From Streptomyces guryensis (lineage in GTDB: Bacteria > Actinomycetota > Actinomycetes > Streptomycetales > Streptomycetaceae), in the NCBI RefSeq assembly GCF_021261325.1, contig NZ_JAJSBI010000010.1, positions 124,001-188,000 of the forward strand: a stretch of 64,000 nt of DNA, read 5' to 3'. Of the stretch, positions 21,801 to 29,429 are shown piece by piece. The position numbers and the translations under genes were made by a program. The notes beneath the pieces are model-generated. The model ran no database searches. It was not told where the DNA came from and saw only the letters and a list, made by a program, of their open reading frames with translations. Within the stretch, counting starts at the first letter, position 1. Every line of letters begins with the position of its first letter.

Positions 21801-22695
21801 GGGGCACTTCCTCCATGGTCGTGGGGCTCGCGGGGGCGGCGGCACCGCGCGCCGCAGGCGGAGGCTGTCTGCCGGGGACGTACGACGTGCGGGGCAGCCA
21901 GCGGGTCAGGCGGCGGCCGAGGAGTTCCACGGCGGTGGACGTGACCCAGCCGAGCACGCCGATCGTGAGCATGCCGACGAACACGCCCGCGTAGTTGACG
22001 ACGGTGTAGTCCTGCCAGGTGCGGTAGCCGACGCCGTACTGGCCGGAGATCATCTCGGCGGAGATGACACAGATCCATGAGACGCCGATGCCGACCGACA
22101 GGCCGCCGAAGATGCCGGGCAGCGCGCCCGGCAGGACGACCGAGCCGAGGATCCGCCACCGGCTGCCGCCCATGGTGAGCACCGCTTCCTCCCACACGGG
22201 TGTCAGCGCGCGGACCGCGTGCCGGGTGGAGACGAGGACGGGGAAGAAGGCGGCGGTGCAGGTGATGAAGACGATGCCCTGTTCGTTGGAGGGGAAGAGC
22301 AGGATCGCGACGGGCACCAGGGCGATCGCGGGAATCGGGCGGATGACCTCCAGCACCGGTCCGAGCAGGTCCTCGGCGAGGCGGGAGCGAGCCACGAGCA
22401 CGCCCGTCGCGACGCCGAGCACGGCGGCGAGCAGGAACCCGGTGAGGATGCGGGTGACGCTGTCGGTGAGGTCCGTCCAGTAGTCGGGGCCGGCCAGTCG
22501 GTCGGCGAAGGCGCGGGCCACGTCGGTGACGGTGGGGAACTGGGAGAAGCGCAGCCACAGGTCGATCTTCAGGCCGGCCAGCAGCTGCCAGGCGCCCAGG
22601 AAGGCGGCCAGCGAGGCGAGCCGCAGGGCGAAGCGGCCCGCGCGCCGCGGGTAACGGCGCGCGAACCTGCCCCCCGGCCGCGGTTGACCGGTCAC
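21784..22695 (-). CDS. ABC transporter permease (sulfonate/nitrate/taurine type)
   Basis: A 303-residue inner-membrane permease with about six helices and the EAA-type coupling loop EEAVLTMGGSRWRILG, typical of SsuC/TauC/NrtB. The GTG at 22695 overlaps the stop of the lipoprotein gene (GTGA), which decides the start. The C-terminal ~35 residues are a Pro/Ala-rich tail. The 3' end overlaps the ATPase gene by 17 bases, consistent with coupled translation. Confidence 0.92.
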   Translation of the reverse strand: MTGQPRPGGRFARRYPRRAGRFALRLASLAAFLGAWQLLAGLKIDLWLRFSQFPTVTDVARAFADRLAGPDYWTDLTDSVTRILTGFLLAAVLGVATGVLVARSRLAEDLLGPVLEVIRPIPAIALVPVAILLFPSNEQGIVFITCTAAFFPVLVSTRHAVRALTPVWEEAVLTMGGSRWRILGSVVLPGALPGIFGGLSVGIGVSWICVISAEMISGQYGVGYRTWQDYTVVNYAGVFVGMLTIGVLGWVTSTAVELLGRRLTRWLPRTSYVPGRQPPPAARGAAAPASPTTMEEVPHDQLV

Positions 22696-24035
22696 GACGC
22701 CTGCCCCAGCGCGTCGGCGTAGGTGATGACGCGGGCGTCCCCGTGTGCGGCGACGTAGGCCTTCGCGGTGGCCGGGGCGACGAAGGGGAGGAGCTGGTCG
22801 CCGTCGGCCACCCAGACCGCCTTGTCGGCGAACCACAGGGTGCCGGTGGTGGCGTCGGGGACGTAGGCCGCGCGGATGCCGTCCTTGTGCTTCTTCACGT
22901 AACTCAGCAGTTCGGCGGGTGTCTTGAAGGCGGTCGTCTGCTCGGCGCCCTTGGGCCACACCTCGCTCGCTGCTGCCGGGGGCGTCGCGGCGAGCCGCTG
23001 GGTGTATTCGGCGCCGAGGGCCTTCTTGAGGTACTGGTCGTCGACGAAGGAGTCCACGTCGATGTCGCCGGTCAGCTTGGCCGACTTCAGGACCGAGACG
23101 TCCTTCTCCAGCGCGGAGATCAGTTGCGGTTTGACGGCGGGGTCGAAGGTGGAGATGCCGTGGGCGCCGTTGTAGAGGTAGACGACCTCGGCGGGCAGGC
23201 CGGTGGCCTTGGCGACCGACTCGGCGGCGGCGACCGGGTGGGTGTTCAGGTAGTCCGTGGCCTCCGACTGGGCCTTGAGGAAGGCTTCCAGGACGGCGGG
23301 CCGCTGCCCCGCGAAGTCCTCGCGGGCGGTGACGCCGTGGAAGGTGGGGAGGTTCAGCTGGGCGCCGTCGTACAGCGCCTTCGCCTTGCCCTGGAAGGCG
23401 AGCAGGCCGGGCCAGGCGACGAACTGGGACAGGGCGTCCGCGCTGCCGGCCGTCAGGGCCGAAGCGCCCACCGCGGGCTGCTGGTTGAGCTTCTCGACGC
23501 CCTTGTCGGGGTCGATGCCGGCGCGTTGCAGGGCCCGTACGAGGGTGCCGTCGGCGGCGGAGCCGATGCTCGTGGAGACCTTCTTGCCCTTGAGGTCGGT
23601 GAGGGAGGCCAGTTTCGAGTCCGGGGAGGTGACGATGGTGTTGAGACCGCCGCGCAGGTTGTAGCCGGTGATGGAGACCAGGTGGGTCGGCTTGCCGAGC
23701 TGTTTGCCCCGGGCCGCGTTGATGAGCAGCGGGAAGTCGCCCATCGAGCCGATGTCGATCTTCCCTGCGGTCATCTGGGCGGTGATGGGGGCGCCCGTGG
23801 CGTAGTCCTGCCAGTCGACCTTGTAGGTGTGGCCGTCGTGCAGGGCGTTGAGGTCTCTCTCGAAGTAGCCGAGGGAGCGCAGGAGGGTGCCCGCGGTGAC
23901 GGTGTTGATGGTCTTGGACTGGTAGCCGACCGTGATGGTGACGTTCTTGCCGTCACCGGCCTCGGCGCTGCCGCCGCATGCGGTCAGGGGGAGGAGGAGA
24001 AGGGCGGCGGGTGCGGCAAGTGCGGTGCGTTTCAT
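22692..24035 (-). CDS. Substrate-binding lipoprotein of the ABC importer (NrtA/SsuA-like)
   Basis: A 447-residue secreted lipoprotein: a signal peptide with lipobox LTAC puts the lipidated Cys at residue 20. The mature part is a periplasmic-binding-protein type 2 fold of the nitrate/sulfonate/taurine family, with VGYQSKTINT at the start and KIDIGSMGDFPLLINAA. It is ~100 residues longer than SsuA and closer in size to NrtA. It lies 16 bases downstream of the ferredoxin gene. The ligand is undetermined; an organosulfur anion is suggested only by the AprAB-like neighbours. Confidence 0.88.
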   Translation of the reverse strand: MKRTALAAPAALLLLPLTACGGSAEAGDGKNVTITVGYQSKTINTVTAGTLLRSLGYFERDLNALHDGHTYKVDWQDYATGAPITAQMTAGKIDIGSMGDFPLLINAARGKQLGKPTHLVSITGYNLRGGLNTIVTSPDSKLASLTDLKGKKVSTSIGSAADGTLVRALQRAGIDPDKGVEKLNQQPAVGASALTAGSADALSQFVAWPGLLAFQGKAKALYDGAQLNLPTFHGVTAREDFAGQRPAVLEAFLKAQSEATDYLNTHPVAAAESVAKATGLPAEVVYLYNGAHGISTFDPAVKPQLISALEKDVSVLKSAKLTGDIDVDSFVDDQYLKKALGAEYTQRLAATPPAAASEVWPKGAEQTTAFKTPAELLSYVKKHKDGIRAAYVPDATTGTLWFADKAVWVADGDQLLPFVAPATAKAYVAAHGDARVITYADALGQAS

Positions 24036-24051
24036 GGGAGTTCGGGGCCTC

Positions 24052-24279
24052 TCACCGGAGCAGATAGGGCATGTTGACCGTCACGGCTCCGGTGGGACAG
24101 CGGGCCGCGCACGGGCCGCAGTACCAGCACTCGTCGACGTGCATGTAGGCCTTGCCGTTGCTCTCGTCGATGGCGAGGGAGTCCAGCGGGCACATGTCCA
24201 CGCAGAGGGTGCAGCCGTCGATGCACTTGGACTCGTCGATGGTCACGGGCACGTCGGCCCGCTGGGGCGCCAAGGGCAT
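24052..24279 (-). CDS. AprB-like 2[4Fe-4S] ferredoxin
   Basis: A 75-residue ferredoxin with two cluster motifs: CIDGCTLCVDMCP (a Cys-x3-Cys variant) and CWYCGPCAARCP. The second motif and the downstream GAVTVNMPYLLR resemble the ferredoxin part of the APS reductase beta subunit, though the C-terminal AprB extension is missing. It sits between the GntR-type regulator and the lipoprotein gene and is the probable electron partner of the flavoprotein at 18156-21020. An ordinary free ferredoxin is the alternative. Confidence 0.9.
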   Translation of the reverse strand: MPLAPQRADVPVTIDESKCIDGCTLCVDMCPLDSLAIDESNGKAYMHVDECWYCGPCAARCPTGAVTVNMPYLLR

Positions 24280-24310
24280 GGCTGTCTCCAGGAAACGGGT
24301 CAGGAAGAGG

Positions 24311-25099
24311 TCAGAGGGAGCGGTGCAGCAGACCGCTCATGGTGATGCGGTCGCCGCGGAAGCGGATGAACTCCAGGTCGACCGGGCGGCCGTCGGCGAG
24401 GTGCGTGAGCCGTTCCAGCATGAGGACGGCGGCGCCGCGCGGGGCTTCGAGTACGGCGGCGGAGTGGGTGTCCGCGTTGACCGCCTCCAGGGTGATCTCG
24501 GCGTGCCCGAGACGCTGGCCGGTGATCGTCTCCAGGAGGCGGAAGACGTCGGTGTTCTCCAGGTCGGCGCCGAGCAGGGCGGTGCCGATGTCGAGCGGGA
24601 TGTAGGTGAGGTCGAGGGAGAGGGGGAGGCCGTTCAGACGGCGCAGGCGTTCGATGTAGAGGACCTCGTCGCCGGCGGGGACGCGGAGGCGTTCGGCGAC
24701 CGGGGCGGGTGCGGGGGCGGGGCCCATGGTGCGGACCTCGTTGGTGACCCGGCCGTGCTCGTGGAGGGTTTCCGCGAGGCCCCTCAGATGGTCGAGGCCG
24801 TGTGGGTACTTCTCGGCGACGACGACGGTGCCCACTCCGGGGAGCCGTTCCACGAGGCCCTCGGCCCTGAGCAGGTCCAGGGCCTGGCGGACGGTGTTGC
24901 GGGTGGCGCGGTACTCCGTGGCGAGGGTCGTCTCGTGCGGGAGTGTGCCGTTCGGGAAGCCGCCGGCCAGGAGCTGGTGCCGCAGCAGGTCGGCGAGCTG
25001 CCGAGCCTGGTCGGCCCGCAGCCGACGCCGCGCGCGGTGGGCGGCGACGGTGGTCGCGCCCTGTCCGGCGTGGTCTCGGAGGCGGTCGGCGGGAGGCAT
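24311..25099 (-). CDS. GntR-family transcriptional regulator (UTRA/HutC type)
   Basis: 262 residues. An N-terminal winged-helix DNA-binding domain (residues ~30-95; LPHETTLATEYRATRNTVRQ and LPGVGTVV) is followed by a UTRA ligand-binding domain (~120-260) ending in the typical FRGDRITMSGLLHR. As the first gene of the operon, 31 bases before the ferredoxin gene, it probably autoregulates and responds to the imported substrate or a metabolite of it. Confidence 0.9.
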   Translation of the reverse strand: MPPADRLRDHAGQGATTVAAHRARRRLRADQARQLADLLRHQLLAGGFPNGTLPHETTLATEYRATRNTVRQALDLLRAEGLVERLPGVGTVVVAEKYPHGLDHLRGLAETLHEHGRVTNEVRTMGPAPAPAPVAERLRVPAGDEVLYIERLRRLNGLPLSLDLTYIPLDIGTALLGADLENTDVFRLLETITGQRLGHAEITLEAVNADTHSAAVLEAPRGAAVLMLERLTHLADGRPVDLEFIRFRGDRITMSGLLHRSL

Positions 25100-25166
25100 G
25101 TCTGAACCATAGCGAGCTGGTAGGGAATGAAGTGTTGCAGCAGTGTTGCGCCACTTGCCGGTGCGT

Positions 25167-25185
25167 CAGGTAGGGCTCTGACCTG
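25167..25185. promoter_or_regulatory. Candidate operator upstream of the GntR-led operon
   Basis: CAGGT (25167-25171) and ACCTG (25181-25185) form an inverted repeat 68 bases upstream of the regulator start. GntR-type proteins bind short palindromes with GT/AC half-sites, so this is a reasonable operator candidate, but a short repeat like this can occur by chance. No clear -35/-10 pair was identified. Confidence 0.35.
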
Positions 25186-25222
25186 GCATTACGTCCGCTG
25201 CCTGGCAAGATCTGCCACGCCC

Positions 25223-25390
25223 TTCCAGCCCGTCCGCCATGCGGGGAGGACCAGCTCAGCCACTTCCAGCCCGTCCGGCGTGCACGGGCGAGACCGGCTC
25301 AGCCACTTCCAGTCCGCGGGGCGTGCACGGGCGAGACCGGCTCAGCGATCCAGTCCGCGGGGCGTGCACGGGCGAGACCGGCTCAGCGAT
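25223..25390. repeat. Tandem array of four ~42-bp degenerate units
   Basis: Four contiguous copies start with TTCCAGCCCGTCCG or TTCCAGTCCGCGGG and continue into GGCGAGACCGGCTCAG: 25223-25263, 25264-25306, 25307-25348 and 25349-25390. They run straight into a fifth, full-length element (25391-25463). The units abut without spacers, so this is not a CRISPR array. No gene was found between the GntR-type regulator and the M56 peptidase gene (25100-25469). Confidence 0.85.
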
Positions 25391-25463
25391 TTCAGCCCGT
25401 CCGGCGTTTGAGGACGAGGCCGTTCAGGCCGAAGCGGGGGTCTGGGGGCGGCAGCCCCCAGAA
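25391..25463. repeat. Dispersed 3'-end element, copy 1
   Basis: This copy reads TTCAGCCCGTCCGGCG, TTTGAGGACGAGGCCG and so on to a CTGGGGGC...GCCCCCAG hairpin. Closely related copies occur at 42608-42675 and, truncated, at 50705-50745. In each case the element lies just downstream of a minus-strand gene and in the same orientation relative to it. I recognise the core as a common intergenic motif of Streptomyces genomes. Confidence 0.8.
25442..25461 (-). terminator. Terminator hairpin of the M56 peptidase gene
   Basis: Perfect 8-base arms CTGGGGGC (25442-25449) and GCCCCCAG (25454-25461) with a four-base loop, 9 bases after the stop of the minus-strand peptidase gene. It forms the proximal part of the dispersed element. 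Confidence 0.75.
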
Positions 25464-25469
25464 CAAGGG

Positions 25470-26411
25470 TCACCCCAGTGCCGTCAGCCCCGGCGCGAAC
25501 GCGATCAGCAGCGGCAGCAACGGCACCAGCGCCGCCACCGTGGTCGTCAGCGCCCGGTGCCGACGGCCCAGACGCGGGGGCGGCTCGAGGAGCCGGTCGA
25601 CGCGTTCGCCGAGGAGGCGGTGACTGGAGGCACAGGACAGGACCCCGCGGTGCTGGTTCAGCTCGATCAGGGCGAGCGCGGTGGTCAGATGACCGCAGCG
25701 GCGGGACGCCGTGTCGTCCGCGGCCAGCTCCACCAGGCGGTGGGTCTGCTCGCAGAAGTGGTCGAAGAGAGGGACCCGGGGAAAGCCGGTGGCCAGCGCG
25801 CTCGACAGGTGCAGCAGCCAGTCGTGGTGCGCCCGCGCATGATCGCGTTCATGCGTCAGGACCGCGTCGAGCTGATGGTCGGTGAGACGGTGCAGGGCGC
25901 CCGTCGTGACGACCAGCTGGGGTGGGCTGCCGGGCATCCACCAGGCGTCCGGGTACTCGTCCTCCAGCACCAGCAGCGGGCCGCGCGCCGCCTCCTCCAG
26001 TCCGGCGGGCAGCTCGGGGGCGCGTTCGCGCAGGTGCGCCCGGGTCTGTCCGCGGCGCCTGCGCGCCTCGAAGAGCTCGCGGGCGAGCATCGCCGTCGTC
26101 CAGGCGGCTCCGCAGGCCAGCAGCAGGGTGAGGGTCACGGACCAGGCCGGGGCGGCGGTCAGGTCGTACGCCGCGGTCACGCCCGGCGGCGCCGGCGCGA
26201 AGACATGGTCGCGGAAGGTGTGGAAGACGGCGGCCGCGCCGAGCACGAGCGCCGTCAGACAGCACAGCAGGACGGTGGCGACCAGGCACTGCCACACCCA
26301 CAGCGCGACCACGGGCTCCCGCTCGGGCCACGCCGACCGCACCAGCGCACGCGGAACCGGCACTGCGGCCGTCAGGGCGACGACGCTCAGCAGGAGCAGA
26401 CAGACGGTCAT
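25470..26411 (-). CDS. M56-family membrane metallopeptidase (BlaR1-like)
   Basis: A 313-residue integral-membrane zinc peptidase. The zinc motif HERDH appears in LDAVLTHERDHARAHHDWLL, with a following ELAADD segment that supplies the third ligand. There are N-terminal hydrophobic helices and a final helix at the C-terminus. The start at 26411 (MTVCLLLL) puts a helix at once after the Met; an upstream ATG at 26486 adds a Pro-rich stretch. In actinobacteria such genes usually follow a BlaI/CopY-type repressor gene; none is adjacent here. There is no penicillin-sensor domain, so a beta-lactam role is not supported. Confidence 0.87.
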   Translation of the reverse strand: MTVCLLLLSVVALTAAVPVPRALVRSAWPEREPVVALWVWQCLVATVLLCCLTALVLGAAAVFHTFRDHVFAPAPPGVTAAYDLTAAPAWSVTLTLLLACGAAWTTAMLARELFEARRRRGQTRAHLRERAPELPAGLEEAARGPLLVLEDEYPDAWWMPGSPPQLVVTTGALHRLTDHQLDAVLTHERDHARAHHDWLLHLSSALATGFPRVPLFDHFCEQTHRLVELAADDTASRRCGHLTTALALIELNQHRGVLSCASSHRLLGERVDRLLEPPPRLGRRHRALTTTVAALVPLLPLLIAFAPGLTALG

Positions 26412-26630
26412 GCCACGGTCTCCGGATCCTGGTCGGAGGAAGGGGCGGGGCGGTGGCGCGGTGGGGTGGTGCGGCTCGGCGCACAAGGCGCCCGCCGCCA
26501 GTATGACGGCGAACGGCGCGGGAGTCAGGGGACGACGGCCATCCCGTACGACACATCTCGTACGTCCCGCACGTCTCGTACGACCGTCCGCACGACCCGT
26601 GCAGCCGTCGTCACGCCCCGCAACCTCCGC

Positions 26631-27851
26631 TCACACCACCGCGCTTGCCGTGATCCGGCCGCTCACCTCGCCCAGTCCCACGCGGGTCCCGCCCGGTCCG
26701 GGCGCCCACGCCGACAACGTCACCACGTCCCCGTCCTGAAGGAACGTCCGCTTGCCCTCGGGAAGTTCCAGCGGATCCCGCCCGTTCCAGCTCAGCTCCA
26801 GCAGCGACCCGCGTTGCCAGGGCTCCGGACCGCTCACCGTGCCCGACCCGTACAGGTCGCCGGTCCGCAGCGAGGCGCCGTTCACCGTCATGTGGGCCAG
26901 CTGTTGCGCGGCCGTCCAGTACATGGTGGAGAAGGGCGGCTCGGAGACGACGGAGCCGTTGATCGCGACGGAGATCCGCAGGTCGTACCCGCCGGGTTCG
27001 TCCTGGGCATCGTCCAGATACGGCAGCAGCGGGTGGGTCCGGTCCGGCGGCGCCACGCGCGCGTCCTCCAGTGCGTCCAGCGGGGTGATCCACGCCGACA
27101 CCGACGTGGCGAAGGACTTGCCGAGGAACGGGCCGAGGGGGACGTACTCCCAGGCCTGGATGTCGCGCGCGGACCAGTCGTTGAGCAGGCACAGCCCGAA
27201 GACGTGCTCCCGGAAGTCGCCGAGCGCCACCGGCCGCCCGCGCTCCGAGGGCACACCCACCACGAAACCGACCTCGGCCTCGATGTCCAGGCGGACGGAC
27301 GGCCCGAAGACGGGAGCCGGATCGGCCGGAGCCTTGCGCTGCCCGGACGGGCGTACGACGTCCGTGCCCGACACCACGACCGTGCCGGACCGCCCGTGGT
27401 ACCCGATCGGCAGGTGCTTCCAGTTCGGCGTCAGCGAGTCCGCGGCGTCCGGGCGGAACATCTGGCCGACGTTGCGGGCGTGGTTCTCGGAGGCGTAGAA
27501 GTCGACGTAGTCCGCGACCTCGAACGGGAGGTGGAGCGTCACCGACGCCAGCGGATGGAGGAAGGCCCCGACGGCCTCCTGGTGCGCCGGCACGGTCACC
27601 CACGCCGTCAGCGCGCGCCGCACGTCCGACCAGGTGGTGCGCCCTGCGGCGAGCAGCGGGTTCAGCGAGGGCCGCGCGAGCAGGGAGGCGTACGGCGAGC
27701 CGAGCGCGCGCGCCGCCGCGCCCGCGTCGAGGACGTGGTCGCCGAGCCGGACGCCGACGGTCCGCTCCGTCGAGCCGGCAGGGGAGAAGACGCCGTACGG
27801 AAGGTTGTGCGGGCCGAAGGGATCGCCCTCGGGGACATCGAAGGGGGGCAT
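26631..27851 (-). CDS. fahA: Fumarylacetoacetase
   Basis: A 406-residue hydrolase that cleaves 4-fumarylacetoacetate to fumarate and acetoacetate, the last step of tyrosine/homogentisate breakdown. The N-terminal SH3-like domain is followed by the FAH catalytic domain. Metal ligands are visible in YVDFYASENHARNVG (Asp, plus the catalytic His), DIEAEVGFVVG (two Glu) and LLNDWSARDIQAWEY (Asp). Full length for the family. The start at 27851 (MPPFDVPEGDPFG) is preferred over the longer frame. It is divergent from the ATP-grasp gene. No other homogentisate genes are nearby. Confidence 0.94.
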   Translation of the reverse strand: MPPFDVPEGDPFGPHNLPYGVFSPAGSTERTVGVRLGDHVLDAGAAARALGSPYASLLARPSLNPLLAAGRTTWSDVRRALTAWVTVPAHQEAVGAFLHPLASVTLHLPFEVADYVDFYASENHARNVGQMFRPDAADSLTPNWKHLPIGYHGRSGTVVVSGTDVVRPSGQRKAPADPAPVFGPSVRLDIEAEVGFVVGVPSERGRPVALGDFREHVFGLCLLNDWSARDIQAWEYVPLGPFLGKSFATSVSAWITPLDALEDARVAPPDRTHPLLPYLDDAQDEPGGYDLRISVAINGSVVSEPPFSTMYWTAAQQLAHMTVNGASLRTGDLYGSGTVSGPEPWQRGSLLELSWNGRDPLELPEGKRTFLQDGDVVTLSAWAPGPGGTRVGLGEVSGRITASAVV

Positions 27852-27995
27852 GGGGTGCTGCCTCACTCTCACTGCGTCGCGAACCGTCTGTCGTGTGCCA
27901 CCTGCGCGAACCGTTACAGGGCCGCTGGGTGGCCGCGCCACACGTTACGGCCGGGTCGGCCGTCTTGGGCAGTGTCTAAAGAGTTTGCAATGTCC

Positions 27996-28034
27996 GAATT
28001 GGGCTTGTCGGACGTGCCAATTCCGGCTTAGCGT
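27996..28034 (+). promoter_or_regulatory. Putative promoter with overlapping inverted repeat for the ATP-grasp gene
   Basis: TTGTCG (28005-28010) and TTAGCG (28028-28033) are separated by 17 bases, a reasonable housekeeping-type promoter 48 bases before the GTG at 28082. An inverted repeat GAATTGG (27996-28002) / CCAATTC (28017-28023) brackets the -35 box, so a repressor could bind here. The local AT content is unusually high for this window. Confidence 0.5.
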
Positions 28035-28081
28035 CCTTTGGGGGACACGGACGGGGTGGGTCCGGTCCGTAGGGGGGACGC

Positions 28082-29362
28082 GTGGGGGGACCCGTGGCCA
28101 GCAGCACGCGCAGTGTGCCTTTCGCCGCCGACCGTGATGTGCCCGGACTGATCGTCAAGTTCGGCGACTACCCGCTGCACCACGGTGGTGTCGGCGCGAT
28201 CCGCAGCCTGGGCCGCCTCGGTGTGCCGATGTACGCGATCACGGAGGACCGTTACACACCCGCCGCCTCCTCCCGCTACCTCAGGAAAGCCTTCGTCTGG
28301 CCGACCACGGGCACGGAGGACCCCGCCCACCTGGTGGAGGGCCTGCTGCGCGTCGGGCGCCGCATCGGCCGCCCGGCCGTCCTCGTCCCCACCGACGAGG
28401 AGGCCGCCGTCCTGATCGCCGAGCACCAGGACGAACTCGCCGGCCGCTTCCTCTTCCCGCGCGTCGAGCGCGACCTGCCCCGCCGCCTCGCGAGCAAGCA
28501 GGGCCTGCACGAACTGTGCGTGGAACACGGCATCCCGAGCCCGGCGGCCGCGTTCCCGCAGTCGTACGACGACATCGTCACGTTCGCCGAGAAGGCCCGC
28601 TTCCCGGTGGTGGCCAAGAACCGTGAGGCGTTCGTACGGCGCAAACGACCGGCGGTGAACGGCACGACGCGGATCGCCACCCGCGAGGGCCTGCTCGGTC
28701 TCGCCCGCGACTGGGGCGAGCACCCCGGGGTGATCCTCCAGGAGTACCTGCCGAGGGAGGACGCCGAGGACTGGATCGTGCACGCCTACTTCGACCAGGA
28801 CTCGACCCCGCTCGCCATGTTCACCGGCGTGAAGGTGCGCTCCTGGCCGCCGCACGCGGGCATGACGGCCAACGCGTACGTCGTCGACAATCCGGAACTC
28901 GCGGACATCGCCGCGCGTTTCATCAAACAGATCGGCTTCACCGGCATCATCGACCTCGACCTGCGCTTCGACCGGCGCGACGGACAGTACAAACTCCTCG
29001 ACTTCAACCCACGCATGGGCGCCCAGTTCCGCCTCTTCGAGAACGAGTCGGGGGTGGACGTCGTCCGCGCCATGCATCTGAACCTGACCGGCCGCACCGT
29101 CCCGGAGGGGGAACAGCGCGCCGGCCACCGGTACATCGTGGAGAACATCGACCTGCCCGCCCTGCTCGCCTACCGCCGCAGCGGCTATACGACGCCGCAC
29201 GCACCGGCGCGGGCGAGCGGGACGGAGCTGGCCTGGTTCGCGGGTGACGACCCGCTGCCGTTCCTCACGATGCTCGCGCGCTTCGTGCGGCCGGGCGCGA
29301 AGCACCTCTATCAGCTGTGGCGGACCAACCGCCGCGGCAGCACCACCAGTTCGGGCGGCTAG
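28082..29362 (+). CDS. ATP-grasp carboxylate-amine ligase-like protein
   Basis: A 426-residue protein of the ATP-grasp fold (predicted ATP-dependent carboligase group). Visible are an N-terminal preATP domain (GAIRSLGRLGVPMYAITED), the ATP-binding lysine region FPVVAKNREAF, the segment VILQEYLPREDAEDW and the Mg-binding end LLDFNPRMGAQFRLF. Such enzymes join a carboxylate (via acyl phosphate) to an amine or thiol; the substrates here are unknown. The GTG at 28082 fits the promoter upstream. A FAD-dependent oxidoreductase gene follows after 67 bases and is probably co-transcribed. Confidence 0.85.
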   Translation: MGGPVASSTRSVPFAADRDVPGLIVKFGDYPLHHGGVGAIRSLGRLGVPMYAITEDRYTPAASSRYLRKAFVWPTTGTEDPAHLVEGLLRVGRRIGRPAVLVPTDEEAAVLIAEHQDELAGRFLFPRVERDLPRRLASKQGLHELCVEHGIPSPAAAFPQSYDDIVTFAEKARFPVVAKNREAFVRRKRPAVNGTTRIATREGLLGLARDWGEHPGVILQEYLPREDAEDWIVHAYFDQDSTPLAMFTGVKVRSWPPHAGMTANAYVVDNPELADIAARFIKQIGFTGIIDLDLRFDRRDGQYKLLDFNPRMGAQFRLFENESGVDVVRAMHLNLTGRTVPEGEQRAGHRYIVENIDLPALLAYRRSGYTTPHAPARASGTELAWFAGDDPLPFLTMLARFVRPGAKHLYQLWRTNRRGSTTSSGG

Positions 29363-29429
29363 CCGGCCGGTCAGCCACCCTAACCGAACCACACGAAGTG
29401 ACGAAGTGAGCGTCCTGGGGAGGGACTTC

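Noticed and set aside
18135..21944. 1269-codon frame opposite the flavoprotein and ABC ATPase
   Set aside because: No recognisable domain, and the opposite strand encodes clear FAD, HEAT and ABC motifs.
24052..24279. Calling the ferredoxin and flavoprotein a true APS reductase (aprBA)
   Set aside because: The ferredoxin lacks the AprB C-terminal extension and the flavoprotein carries HEAT repeats; similarity is suggestive but catalytic residues could not be checked by alignment.
25223..25463. Repeated units resembling a CRISPR array
   Set aside because: The ~42-base units are contiguous with no unique spacers, are degenerate, and end in a terminator-like hairpin; no cas genes are near.
25470..26411. 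Assigning the M56 protein as a beta-lactam sensor BlaR1
   Set aside because: There is no penicillin-binding sensor domain at the C-terminus and no adjacent repressor or beta-lactamase.
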